Under the pieces are notes generated by a model. The model ran no database searches. It was not told the DNA's origin and worked only from the letters and a program-made list of their open reading frames with translations. Positions 11,981-21,866 of a stretch of 64,000 bases of DNA are shown here, piece after piece (within the stretch, counting starts at the first letter, position 1; each line of letters starts with the position of its first letter). The DNA is from Pseudomicrostroma phylloplanum (lineage: Eukaryota; Basidiomycota; Exobasidiomycetes; Microstromatales), in the NCBI GenBank assembly GCA_039545275.1, contig BCHS01000003.1, positions 1,347,561-1,411,560 of the forward strand. Direction: 5' to 3'. Position numbers and translations under genes: made by a program.

Positions 11981-12340
11981 GGTTGAGATGCCGGTAAGCT
12001 GCGGTGATGTGGACGAGGATGCCCACAGTGTTACCAACGATGTGGACAGACAATGGAGGCGGTGGTGGACGGGCAGCCGGTAGCGGGTGGAAGCGGTGAG
12101 TGAGTGTGGGAATGTGAGTAGTGCTGCCCCGCGCGCGGGTCCAGTGCCGTTCCGGTCGTGTGAGGGCCAGCTGCCGCGGGCCAACTGTGTGGTGGAAGTG
12201 GGTAGCTAAGCCGAACGTCCACCTCAGCCTGCCGTACCAACCACCATCACCACGCCCGCCCCCCACTCCACCTTCTCACACTCGCACATCACCTTACCCA
12301 CCTCGTCTTTCACTCCTCTACACCCTTTGTTACTGCAGTC
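11981..12340. promoter_or_regulatory. Divergent promoter of MDV1-like gene and PHB1
   Basis: These 360 bp separate the two start codons. The half next to PHB1 is pyrimidine- and CA-rich, common in fungal promoters. Both neighbours encode mitochondrial proteins, so shared control is conceivable. I see no specific motif that I can name. Confidence 0.45.
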
Positions 12341-13468
12341 ATGGCCGGTGTCCAGGCTCTGAACAGGTTCGCCATCCCTCTGGGCGCCGCCTTTGTGGCC
12401 CTGCAGGCCTCCATCTACGACGTAAAGGGTGGCCAACGAGCAGTCATCTTCGACCGCTTCTCCGGTGTGTCCCCGACCGCAGTGCAAGAGGGTACCCACT
12501 TCCTCATCCCCTTTGTGCAGCGCGCCATCAACTTCGATGTGCGCATCAGACCACACATCATCAGCTCTACCACTGGGTCAAAGGACTTGCAGCAGGTGTC
12601 CCTCTCCCTGCGTACCCTTGCCAGGCCCGACGTCAGGCAGCTGCCCAAGATCTACTCGAGTCTGGGTACTGACTACATTGAGAGGGTCATGCCTTCCATT
12701 TGTAACGAGGTGCTCAAGGCAGTAGTCGCATCCTTTGACGCTCAAGAGCTCATCACACAGGTCAGTACACTTGCCCGCATATAGAGACGTGGCCATACGC
12801 AGCGGCGTCTCAAAATATTGAAGTCTTCCCTGGTTGCCCTGCTGACGCTCTCTATACCTTTTCAATCGCCAAATTTTGCAGCGAGAGATTGTGTCCGCCA
12901 GGATCAGGGAGGACCTTCTGCAGCGAGCTGGGCAATTCGGCATCGTCCTGGAGGACGTCTCCTTGGTGAGTACTTTGTGCCACATAACGCCGTTTCCGTC
13001 AATCTTACCACAGCACATCTCACTCTGCTCTTAAATTGCCCCCGGCTCCTTCGCCCCATACAGACCCATCTGGAGTTCGGCAAGGCCTTCCGCGAGGCCG
13101 TCGAGTCCAAGGTCGTGCAGGCGCAGACGGCCGAGAAGGCCAAGTTCCTCGTTGAGCAGGCGGAGCAGGAGCGACAGGCCTCGGTCATCCGGTCCGAGGG
13201 AGAGGCTGAGGCGGCGGCGGTCATCTCCAAGGCTCTGGAGAAGGCAGGAGATGGACTGCTGACAATCAGGAGAATCGAGGCGTCGAGGGACATCGCAAAC
13301 ACGCTCAGCGGGTCGCGCAACGTCGCTTGGCTGCCGAGTGGGGGGTCGAACATCCTGTGAGTAGCAAGAAGGGAAACAATAAGGGAGTTAAGGCGATGGA
13401 TCGATGTACTGACGCTTCTGGACTCTCTCTCTCTCGATCCTGCTAGGCTGAACATGCAAGGACAGTAA
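12341..13468 (+). CDS. PHB1: Prohibitin-1, inner-membrane ring complex subunit
   Basis: Four exons, 12341-12760, 12882-12965, 13064-13356 and 13447-13468, give 272 residues, the usual family length. The N terminus has a short hydrophobic anchor (FAIPLGAAFVALQ). The SPFH/band-7 domain follows, with GGQRAVIFDRFSGV, EGTHFLIPFVQ and RPHIISSTTGSKDLQ. The C-terminal helix carries LVEQAEQERQASVIRSEGEA. The last exon is only 22 coding bases and supplies LNMQGQ; reading through its donor instead would end the protein at NIL and lose the conserved tail. PHB1 and PHB2 form ring complexes in the mitochondrial inner membrane that stabilise proteins and membrane organisation. Confidence 0.95.
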
Positions 13469-14427
13469 AAGGGCAATATGGCAATCGAAGTGGTGCTCCA
13501 CCAGAGACTCATCAGGGGGATCGGGACGGGGCGCAGGAGTGGATACACACCAAACGCAAAACACAACACACACACACATTGTACCTCCATAGCTTCTTCC
13601 ACTACTCTCTGAATATCCCATCCCACCTCTCTTCCACGCAAGTTCCTCTCTGCACGTCTCTCTCCGTGTGCGCTTGCGGGTATAGGTCATCCAAGGTCGC
13701 CGTTCAGTTTTGAAATCGGGTTTGAGCTGGAACAAAGGTCACCTCGTGGAACGAGATGAACTCACAGCACAAGGAAATCAGGTGGAGCAACAGAGGAGGC
13801 GACGTTGTCGCATGGGCTGATTATGTAAGCCGCGGTCTACTGTAAGGGTGTGGGGTACGTGCTTCCATGTGCAGAGGCATTGCTCGTCCATTAATCCGGG
13901 GCCCGGTGATCATCTCCGGGGCGCAGTGATCCGGAAAAGGTACGTTGCTCCTGAGCAATCGAAGCGGAGGCGTCCGGGGCCCTGCATGCACAGCCCCCCC
14001 CGTCGATAAGAGGCCGATCAATATATGCGCTATTGGCTCCGTCCCTGACCATCTCTCGTTCCTGCTGCTACATCAGGGTGCTGCATGAGGGAATGCTCGC
14101 CCAGCTGCCGATACCGTGGTTGGAGAAAACAAAGCAGCAAAAGGCCCCCACGCATCGTGGGCTGTGCACGTTCGTTGTTGGACCCTTGTGCTTTGTTCAT
14201 CTGGGGAGGCCAGCTGCAATGCAGTGAGATCTGGTCATCTTTCCAGGGTACCGAGAAAGCCGGTCAATGACCTTGCTGTGAGCAAGCTACTTTGCTGGAG
14301 ATCGGTGAGATGGGGTGTGCACATCATTTCAAGTACAAAAGGAGCGGCCTGCCTCCCATACCGCCACCTCCAGCACCTGAGACTTGCGCAACATTGACAC
14401 GACGACACTGGCAGCAATCTTCGCACC
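13469..14427. other. Spacer upstream of the secreted repeat protein, with a CA microsatellite
   Basis: No gene is recognisable in these 960 bp. A short CA tract lies at about 13561-13578. The right part must hold the promoter of the gene at 14428. Short open frames on both strands lack motifs. Confidence 0.5.
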
Positions 14428-15264
14428 ATGGTCCCACTCAGACTCTCACTATCCTTAGCACTCCTCGTATTGCTTTCATGGCTAGCAAGCGCCTCTCCCG
14501 TACCCGCCTCTTCCTCTCTGCCTCGTGCCCAACAGGGTTCCTGGGCCTTCAACAGTCCTACTCCAAACGACCCACCTCCCATTGATATTCCGCCGATCCC
14601 CAAGGGTCAACTACCACCCCATGGGAAGGGGCCGAGCGAAGGCACCGTATATCTACCAGCACCACCCAAAGGCATACCCAGACGAAAGGGAGGCTACACA
14701 GGACCGGGAGGGCATGGCCGTAGAAGTTCCGGAGATCTACGAGGGCTACTGTCCACCGCTCGCCACGGGAGTTCTACCCGAGCACCAGCATGGGAAGGGG
14801 AGCGTCCCGGTACCGGCAACCTGCCACCGGTCAATCTTCCACCTTTCCCCCATCCTCCTCCCACATCACATGTACCAGGGAATTGGAGCGGACCTGTACC
14901 GCACCAAGGCACCACAACGGGATCGGGACCAAGCAAGGGTCCTCCTAGGCGCAGTGGAGGCTACTTTGGACCAGGAGGACACGGTCGTAGAAGCCTCGAG
15001 GCCTTGCAAAACTCTCTGCATAGTGCCTTCCCCAATCTCTTTGCCCGAGCCAACGAAGGTGCCTGGTCATACAGTAACCCTCCCAAGAGCGGTGAATTGC
15101 CGCCCATCAATAGACCACCGATTCCTGATCCGGCGCCTAAACAAGGTGGAGGCAACTGGAGCGGACCGGGACCTCATGAAGGAGGCGTGAGCACGCCAGG
15201 ACCAGGCAAAGTACCTCCTAGGCGCAAGGGAGGCTACTTTGGACCCGGAGGACATGGACGCTGA
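14428..15264 (+). CDS. Secreted three-module repeat protein with dibasic sites (candidate Kex2-processed peptide precursor)
   Basis: Single exon, 278 residues, function unknown. Residues 1-23 form a clear signal peptide (LRLSLSLALLVLLSWLASA). The rest is three modules of about 90 residues. Each contains in order: a Trp near its start, a Pro-rich part (LPPVNLPP, LPPINRPP, PPPIDIPP), in modules 2 and 3 a GNWSGPxPHxG segment, and a block PRR(K/S)GGY(T/F)GPGGHGR(R) at residues 84-99, 174-188 and 264-278. Arg-Arg pairs flank the GGY block, and the third copy stops at GHGR, exactly the C terminus. Cleavage at the dibasic sites would release peptides like SGGYFGPGGHG. Kex2 repeat precursors in fungi include repellents and dikaritin precursors, but I see no processing enzymes of those pathways nearby. 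It could instead be an intact wall protein. No cysteines are visible after the signal. Confidence 0.75.
   Translation: MVPLRLSLSLALLVLLSWLASASPVPASSSLPRAQQGSWAFNSPTPNDPPPIDIPPIPKGQLPPHGKGPSEGTVYLPAPPKGIPRRKGGYTGPGGHGRRSSGDLRGLLSTARHGSSTRAPAWEGERPGTGNLPPVNLPPFPHPPPTSHVPGNWSGPVPHQGTTTGSGPSKGPPRRSGGYFGPGGHGRRSLEALQNSLHSAFPNLFARANEGAWSYSNPPKSGELPPINRPPIPDPAPKQGGGNWSGPGPHEGGVSTPGPGKVPPRRKGGYFGPGGHGR
14683..15261 (+). repeat. Three copies of a GGYxGPGGHGR-coding block, period about 270 bp
   Basis: The coding blocks start with GGY codons at about 14689, 14956 and 15229, spaced 267 and 273 bp. At the protein level the three blocks differ only at two positions (K or S before GGY, T or F after it), while the Pro-rich sequence between them has diverged much more. 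That contrast suggests selection on the block and not recent duplication alone. Confidence 0.7.
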
Positions 15265-15668
15265 AGCCTTTCTGCCTTGCGCGAGCTACTACGTGTTACG
15301 CCGGGCAAGAAGACTCAGTTTTCGTCTGTGCAACGACGGAGGGAGGAGAGAGACAGGGGAAGCGTCAGTGGCCCCCTGGACGGACTGGCAGGGCACGACT
15401 TCTGAGACCAATGGAGGTGCTTTCGAAAGATCGGTGCACACTCAGCCAGGTCATGGCCCCCGTATCCTCATAGTCCACAATAGTGCAAGTGAATGTGCTA
15501 AAATACATTTCAATTCATCAGGTTGATAAGGTGACACAGGGCGAAGGGTGGCGCTTGGAAACAGTTGCGAGTCTGGGGTATATTCTGCACTTTGCCTTCT
15601 TCCGAATTAGCCTGGTCCCCTTGCCTTTTGCAGGGACCTGACTTCGACGTTGCAGCTCCGGCCTGCGT
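15265..15668. other. Spacer between convergent genes
   Basis: The 3' ends of the secreted repeat gene and the seven-helix membrane protein gene face each other here. I see no additional gene. Confidence 0.5.
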
Positions 15669-17451
15669 CTAGATGGTGCCCGAGTCAAAGACTCTGACTC
15701 CGATCAAGGTAAAGTTCATGACGAGTGTGGCCGCTGCCACGCACTCGAAGACGAGCATGAGGTTGCTGATCGAATGGACGAGTGGGTTGTTCGGCAGCAG
15801 GTGCACGAGTGCGATGAAGAATGCCAGGCCAAAATAGACGAGGGCCAGAAGGCACATGAAGATGTAAAAGGAGGCCAGAGTGTAGAAGCAGCGGCGCAGG
15901 TACTTGAAACGGATCACGGCAGCAGTCTTGTCTCGTTGAGAGTCTGTAGCCGTCTGGGAGCGAGTGCTCCAGGACATCCTGCGACGCATGTTGCGGAGGA
16001 ACGTTGGCTTGTCCGCGCCGTCTGCTGCGGGCGACTCTTCGACAAAAGGAGCCTTCGGTAGCTCGGGCAGGTTGGCAACAAGAACGACGTCTTTGTCCGC
16101 TGCCGAGGAAGGCAAACTCATTGTCAGAGACTGAGGAGTGGTGGGAGTCAAAGGCTCTTCAAATCTCAGTGGCAATACGGGGCACGAGCCGAATTGAAGA
16201 TCCGCAGTTGATCTTTTTGAGGGGCCGGTGAAGGCTGGTGCGATGGTCGACGCACGCTGACCAGCTGAGAGTTCGTCGACGTTGGGATCGTTGCGTTGCA
16301 GATCCGGGCCATCAACTTTGACGTCGGTGCTCGTGGTCATATGTACGCCTATCCCTGACATGCGTGGCGCGGTGCCAAGGGCTTTCTCGGTAGCTCCAGA
16401 TGTATTGTCTCGATACACACGCTTCACTCGCTTTGTCTCGTCCTGAAGCTGTCTACGGAGAAGGAAGATCAGGCTGTAGGCCGATGGAAAGCCGATCAAG
16501 ATGATCAGAAGAGCCAACAAAGTCGTGAAGACAAACGTGATGCCGACGTGCTTCTCAGCTCGCAGTTCATAGGCAGTATACTCGAGGATGAGAAGCTTGA
16601 CGTCGGCAGGTATGAGAGCCATCGGATCTTGCATAGAGAGGCTTCTCATCTGGTCGAGTGCGACATTCTCAATGGAGGCGGCGAGAGTGAAGTACTTTGG
16701 CGCCAGGACGATGTTCGGGATGCTAGAAGCAATGAACACCACTGGAGCGCCGAATGTGAGAGCGTTGATCACGTATGGATGTGTCAGAGGATGCAGAGCT
16801 CTGCCGAGGCGAGCGAGACCGGGAATCTCACACCCTTCGGGCAGAGCCAGGAAAGTGCCCAGGCAAAGATAGAAGCTGCTGAGCCCGCTAAATACCCAAG
16901 CGATCATCTGCAGAACCAGGAGCCCAGGGATCAGGTTCATGTGGCTGCGTCCAGTTTGTGAGACTTTTGTCATGATTCCGAGGATGGAGATGCAAGCGGC
17001 GGCAAGGATGGAAAAAAGTAGGAAGACGTTGAGAGGATGGCACTGCGCGGGTGTCAGGAGGGGAGCAGGGTAAGGGGTAAGGTCAGGGGTATTGGGCAGC
17101 GACAATGGTGATCGCGGCTACTCACCGCAACGTAGGTACCTCTTGAGGTCCGCTTGAGCTGAAAGAACCACAGTGTGCCTCTGCGCCACTGTAGAAAACA
17201 CAGTCCGGCTGTTCAAGGTTCGAGAGGATTATGGGCAGTGTCAGAGCCCAGCTCGATCCTGACAGCGCGGTTGTCTACCCCGGCGTGGGATTCCGCGCCT
17301 ACTCACGTCCACAGAGTGTCGCAACGATGCAAATGATACCGACCCCGAGCACAGCCTTGCCCAGCACAGCGTTGGGAGGCGGTGAGGATCCCATGGGCGA
17401 GTCGAGGTAGTCCTTACAGGTTCCATTGAGATCACCAGTCTCCACATACAT
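15669..17451 (-). CDS. Seven-transmembrane protein of unknown function
   Basis: Exons 17451-17307, 17208-17126 and 17042-15669 give about 533 residues. I recognise no family. Seven hydrophobic segments are visible: one spanning the first junction (VLGVGIICIVATLCGPGL), then LNVFLLFSILAAACISIL, LIPGLLVLQMIAWVF, NALTFGAPVVFIASSIP, FVFTTLLALLIILIGF, FYIFMCLLALVYFGLAFF and a last one (SNLMLVFECVAAATLVM). A hydrophilic loop of about 170 residues, rich in Ser/Thr/Pro, lies between segments 5 and 6, and an arginine/serine-rich stretch precedes segment 6. Seven helices with a long third inner loop resemble a G-protein-coupled receptor, but no family motif supports it. A short N-terminal tail before helix 1 has no signal peptide. 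The exon 2 acceptor was chosen because it keeps the hydrophobic run in frame. Confidence 0.7.
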
Positions 17452-18753
17452 CTTGACGGCGGTCCGGCTGGTGTTCGATGACAGGAGGTCTCGCTCTGAT
17501 TGAAGGTAGGAAGATCACCGCCAGAGAGTCGGGCCAGAGAATCGGAAAGGTGAGGTTCCGAGGAGAAGGAGAGGTTAGCCCGGCGTGCAAGTCAGTGACG
17601 AGAAGGAGGAAGGAGGTGATAGCTCAAAGTGAAGTGGGGTGAGAAAAGCGATGGAGGTACTGATGACCAGCGGTATAGCCCTCCCAGTTGGCAATTGCCG
17701 GTCTCTCCGGCTCTTCCCTGATCATGGTGTCAGCCACTGCCAAGGGCATCTGTCACAGGCGTACGAGAGACTGAGTGAACCTCGGCCGTCCTTCTTCCTC
17801 TTCGTCGGAGAGTTCCTCGCACAGCCGTCATTCCTCGTCGTCATATGGCACTTCTCCGCCAGCGCAGCGGAGGTGGGGATGGGTGAAGGTGCGGGTGAGC
17901 AGGTAGACCATCAGATGCGGAGCAACGCGTGGCTTTTCCCAAAGTCTGCAGCTCCGACCCGAGGTGCATGCGATGCACACACGCGGTCGACAGCAGCTTC
18001 TACACAGCTCCGAGCTCAAGAACCGCGGCAGCAGCGAAGAGGTTCCAAGCCCTTCGAGTCGTCTTTCGGTCGAACCCAATTGAACAGGCAGCCACAAAGC
18101 GGACTAATCGAGACGAACCTTAAGAGCGAGAGGCTTAGCGCCGCACAAGTCCAAACGCGGTGCGGCACAACTCAATTCCAGGCGACTTGGTGAGCTCTCC
18201 TCCCCTGCCCGACCCGTCACGGTGGGCTGCGATGCCGGCGGCCCATCGGGGGCGCGCTCGCTTGCCCCCTCCCGAGGCGGAGCATCGCCATAGAGCGTCT
18301 CACTGAATCCGCAAAGGACGGATCTGGACCCAAAACATGGCCAGCGGGATGACGACGGCGAAAAGCACCGGCGAGGTGAGGCAGAGTGATCATCCATGGG
18401 CAGACGAGATCCGCACCCGAGCGGCTCTGTGCTGGGAGATGTGAGCTTGGCCCCGCATTTGGTCGTGGTCCTCCGAAAATACGGACGAGCCGGGCCATTA
18501 CCTCTCTCAGTCTAAGGAGGGCGTGAATAACTCCACTGTGCGCGAGCAGGAGATTGCGCCGATGGTTGGGGACATAATGGTGCCTGCCGCACCAGCATCG
18601 CAAGCTCGGATGGAAGTGTAGCCGCGCCCACGTGAGGGTTCAGAGCGTACTGTGAGGCACCGAGACCCAGAGTGAGTTTACAGAAGCACCAACACTCGCC
18701 ACTCACTCCACAGCACTGTTCCCACTCTCATCGTACTAGCATCGTCGTAAGAG
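17452..18753. other. Long spacer without recognisable gene
   Basis: About 1.3 kb. Open frames up to 184 codons occur (17639-18193), but composition and lack of motifs argue against coding. The left part is the promoter side of the seven-helix gene. Confidence 0.5.
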
Positions 18754-18762
18754 AAAAAAAAA
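18754..18762 (-). terminator. Probable RNA polymerase III terminator of the tRNA-Gly gene
   Basis: Nine consecutive A on the plus strand, read as T9 on the tRNA strand, start 42 nt past the tRNA 3' end. Runs of four or more T terminate Pol III. The distance is longer than usual, and no T4 run occurs in between. Confidence 0.6.
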
Positions 18763-18804
18763 GAAAGCTTTTCTCAGTGGTGAAACGAGGGGAGGTCAGG
18801 CATA

Positions 18805-18914
18805 TGCGCCAACCGGGAATCGAACCCGACTCTCGCGCTGTTGTAGTTGGATAAGACTTCCAACTCCAAAACAATATTGGGAAGCGCGTATCTTGACCAC
18901 TGGACCATTGGCGC
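18805..18914 (-). tRNA. tRNA-Gly, anticodon CCC, with a 38-nt intron
   Basis: The 7-bp acceptor stem is GCGCCAA/TTGGCGC, with discriminator A. The D arm begins TGGTCCAGTGG, and the T arm reads TCGGG-TTCGATT-CCCGG. The anticodon stem is CGCGC/GCGCG, and the loop is TT-CCC-A plus A after the intron. The intron (18877-18840) sits between positions 37 and 38, the canonical place. Removing it leaves 72 nt. The acceptor stem agrees with fungal tRNA-Gly. An overlapping reading of the anticodon is unlikely because the stem fixes it. Confidence 0.9.
18840..18877 (-). other. tRNA-Gly intron
   Basis: 38 nt inserted one base 3' of the anticodon, as removed by the tRNA splicing endonuclease. It contains TTGGAGTTGG and CCAACT, which can pair internally. 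Confidence 0.8.
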
Positions 18915-19196
18915 GAACGAGTGAGAAAAACACGCTGGCAACCTACTAGAATGCTCGGAGGGTTCCGGTCGGGGAGCCTACGACAAAGCACGGCAGAGAT
19001 GCATTCAGAATCAGAGGCCACACTGCTGATGGATTGCGAGGCCACACAGGAGCGATACAAGCGATGCTATTCGTCGACTCGGGCATGGTGGTGTAGTGCG
19101 GTACAGACATGCCTGGCGACTCAGCCCAATTCATACACCCGCTACTCCCATCTCCCCGTCCCCTCATATCGCCTCGCCTCCACTCACTGTCTCCCA

Positions 19197-21244
19197 TCAA
19201 GCGGGGATAGAGGCAGCGGACTTGCTGGCAGCAGCTCCCCATGCATTCCCGCCCGTCTTTGGTCCAACGGTCTTCTTGGCACCGCTCTGCTGTCCATCGG
19301 CACCTGCACCTGCACCTGCAGCGGTGGCGGCGGCAGCAGCAGCGAGCGTCTCGGGGCTGGCAATGGGCAGTGGCTTGCTCTGAATATTGGTGAGCACATC
19401 GTGCATCCTCGTCGAGTTCCTCTTGAACCACTCGGCGTACCTCCTGCCCACTCTGCTCTCGCTGATGTGGATCATCTCGTCGTCGATGAAAAAGTCCAGG
19501 TCAGAGGTGTTGACCACCTCGCCCTCAAGCAGCGGGCCTTCCGAGGACCAGATCAGAGAGCGTGTAGAGGCCTTGAGCTGCATCATAACCTCGAGAAGCT
19601 CCTCTTCGTCCACCTCCAGGAAGCTTGCCAGCTTGTCGGCACCGAGAGTGGTGAAGAGCCTCAGGAAGGATCGAATGTTGGCATTGGTCATTTGAGCCTT
19701 GACGTCGCTCAGGAAAATCTTGACGTGGTGCTGAGCAGGGTCGCCCATTGTGGGCTCCTTGATGTATGCCTCGAGCGCCTCGGCATCGTGGAAGGGTGGC
19801 GAGTTGGAGGTGATGAATTTCGGGCAAGCATAGAGGTAGAGCTCCTCGAATGCTGCCAGACCCTCTTCACCTCGCGACATCTTTGCGAACTGCTCTCCGT
19901 ACTTGTCCCTCATTGTGTTCTGGATGTTCTCATCCAGACGTGTGGGGCACAGAGCGCAGCAAATGGCGAGCAGGGCGTACATCCTGTCGGCCGTCTTATT
20001 GATTTGGTCGTACTGATACGACCTAGTGTGATATTGACGCAGCCGCATGGTGAAGATCAGGATGTGAGTAAAGGACTTGATGGCATCGGGGTATCTTCCG
20101 AGCATCATGTAGGCAAAGCCGACGTAGTAGTAGGCAGTGACGTGGCATGCCGTCACTCGGTTGATCAAGCTGGACTTCTTGCCCAACTCGACGTGATCCA
20201 GCATCTTGAGCGCAAGTGTGTAGTCTCCGAGCAGCACATGCACTCGAAGGAGACCGATGATGCTAAAGTACCCCAGCATCTTGTACAGGGGCTTCGATCC
20301 AAACTCGCCAGCCACCTCCTCTGGGTCTTCGCCGTTCTGCGTCGCAATGAGCTGCTCCGTGATGCGTGACTTTTGGATGAGCGAGTAGAGGACATTGAGG
20401 ACCGAGTACGAGCTCCACACACCACCGTCCTGGAGGAGTTGCAGCTCGTCCTCGGACTTGTTGCTGACCTTGTTCCTCCACTGCGAGTAGCTCTGGAATT
20501 GGTAGATGAACTCGTCGACAATGTCCCACAGCCACTGGGCGGGCAGCTCCAGGGCCACGGGCCCGTCCGAGTTGAGGACGTGGTTGAAAAAGTCACAGTA
20601 GGCGTCGTAGGAGCTGAAGCGGTCCTCTCCATCCGGCGACAGCCTCGAGTAGACGTGGCGGAACCATAGCTCACGGTAGAGCATGAGGAACTTCGAGTCG
20701 TTGTTGACCAGAGGGGCAATAACCTCGGCCTCGGGCCACTCGGACTTTTGGTAGAACTTCTCCGTCAGGCGGTTCCAGTTGCCTTCGTATGCCGAGCTGA
20801 TGTCCTGAACATTGTTGTTCTGCACAGCTTGGTAGAAGAGGACAATGTACTTTCGCACTTGCTCGGGCACGGCAGCGAGAGCGGCGGCGGCTTGTTGCTG
20901 CTGTTGCTGAAGTTGGGCTTCCTGCATGGCAGCTAAGAGGAGAGGAAGGCGAGGGACGTGATACCGTCGTTGGGCATCAATGTGAGCTTAACACAGAAAG
21001 AGCGAGCAGAGAAAGCAACCTTGTACTCACCAGCTTGACCCTCATCCATTGTGCCCTCTATGCTGCCTTCCAAGTCATCATCGCCGGTTCCTGCTACTCC
21101 CGATGGGAAATCAGGAATGAGGTCTTCCTCTTCGCCAAAGTTGTCCATCTCATCGTCATCGTCTACCTCTTGGCCGTAGAAATTGGCATGCTGGCGAGAC
21201 TGCTGTGAAGTGCCGTTGGATTCGTATTGTTGTTGGGCGGACAT
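19197..21244 (-). CDS. EIF3L: Translation initiation factor eIF3 subunit L
   Basis: Exons 21244-21031 and 20932-19197 give 649 residues. Exon 1 encodes an acidic N terminus (EVDDDDEMDNFGEEEDLIPDF). Exon 2 starts with a Gln-rich stretch, then the conserved body: EQVRKYIVLFYQAVQ, TEKFYQKSEWPEAE, NDSKFLMLYRELWFRHVY, FLRLFTTLGADKLASFL. The C-terminal part is the PCI region and ends in an Ala-rich tail. eIF3l belongs to the eIF3 octameric core that binds the 40S subunit; S. cerevisiae lacks it, while basidiomycetes keep it. The splice junction is in phase 1 and joins EGQA to AMQEAQ. Confidence 0.93.
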
Positions 21245-21866
21245 CCTTTAGACGACCGAGGCTGCACGAGGACAGCAGAGAGAGCGAAAAAGGGGGAGAA
21301 GGAGCGCAGAGAAGACGCAGCGAAGTCGAGATTTGCTGCACCAGGAACCAGGGTAGATCCTCTAGTTCTCGGAATCGTTGAATCAGGTGATTGTGCAGTG
21401 GGTGATGAAGAGGCTATATGCGCCTATGTTCCTATGTCAAAGCTGGCAGGTGCGATGTATGTGAGGCAACGGTGCGTACGGGCAGAGCAGGAAGAAAATC
21501 CTCGGCGTGAGTGGCTGGGCGGGGGAGCTGTCCATGCAGGGAAGAAAGGGCGCCTCACGTGCGCGGCCAGGCTCAGCCCAACCGCCCTCTTCCGCCAGAG
21601 CGCTCGCTGACCGTATGCCCGTACGCCCTCTCTGCACACATCTCATCAACGCGCAAGCATCGCATCGCACGGTATCCTACACGCTGAGGGGGCGTCTTCT
21701 CGGACATGATGAGATGGCGCTATTGATATTATGCGAGGGTATCTATAATGTAATCAAGTGTACAAGAGTGAGAGAATGCAGAGAGCCTCGAAAGTGACAT
21801 GTAGAGTGGAAATGGGAAGGTTGGGGAAGACGAAGAGGAGAGCACCAGCGCGCTATCGCGCTATCG
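21245..21866. other. Spacer; eIF3l promoter and FYVE gene 3' flank
   Basis: About 620 bp between tandem minus-strand genes. The right part is the eIF3l promoter. I see no further gene. Short open frames on both strands lack motifs. Confidence 0.5.

Noticed and set aside
10565..12184. Longer start for the MDV1-like protein at 12184
   Set aside because: The extra 68 codons would overlap the divergent promoter and give no conserved sequence; the ATG at 11980 is preferred.
13840..14000. Short GC-rich inverted matches near GATC and CCGGGG sequences
   Set aside because: Too short and imperfect to call a palindromic site or hairpin.
17639..18193. 184-codon open frame on the plus strand
   Set aside because: It begins at a GTG in frame, has no motif, and its amino acid composition is that of random GC-rich DNA.
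18921..20369. 482-codon open frame on the plus strand
   Set aside because: Mostly antisense to eIF3l, whose protein is clearly conserved. The frame mirrors its codons and has no domain.
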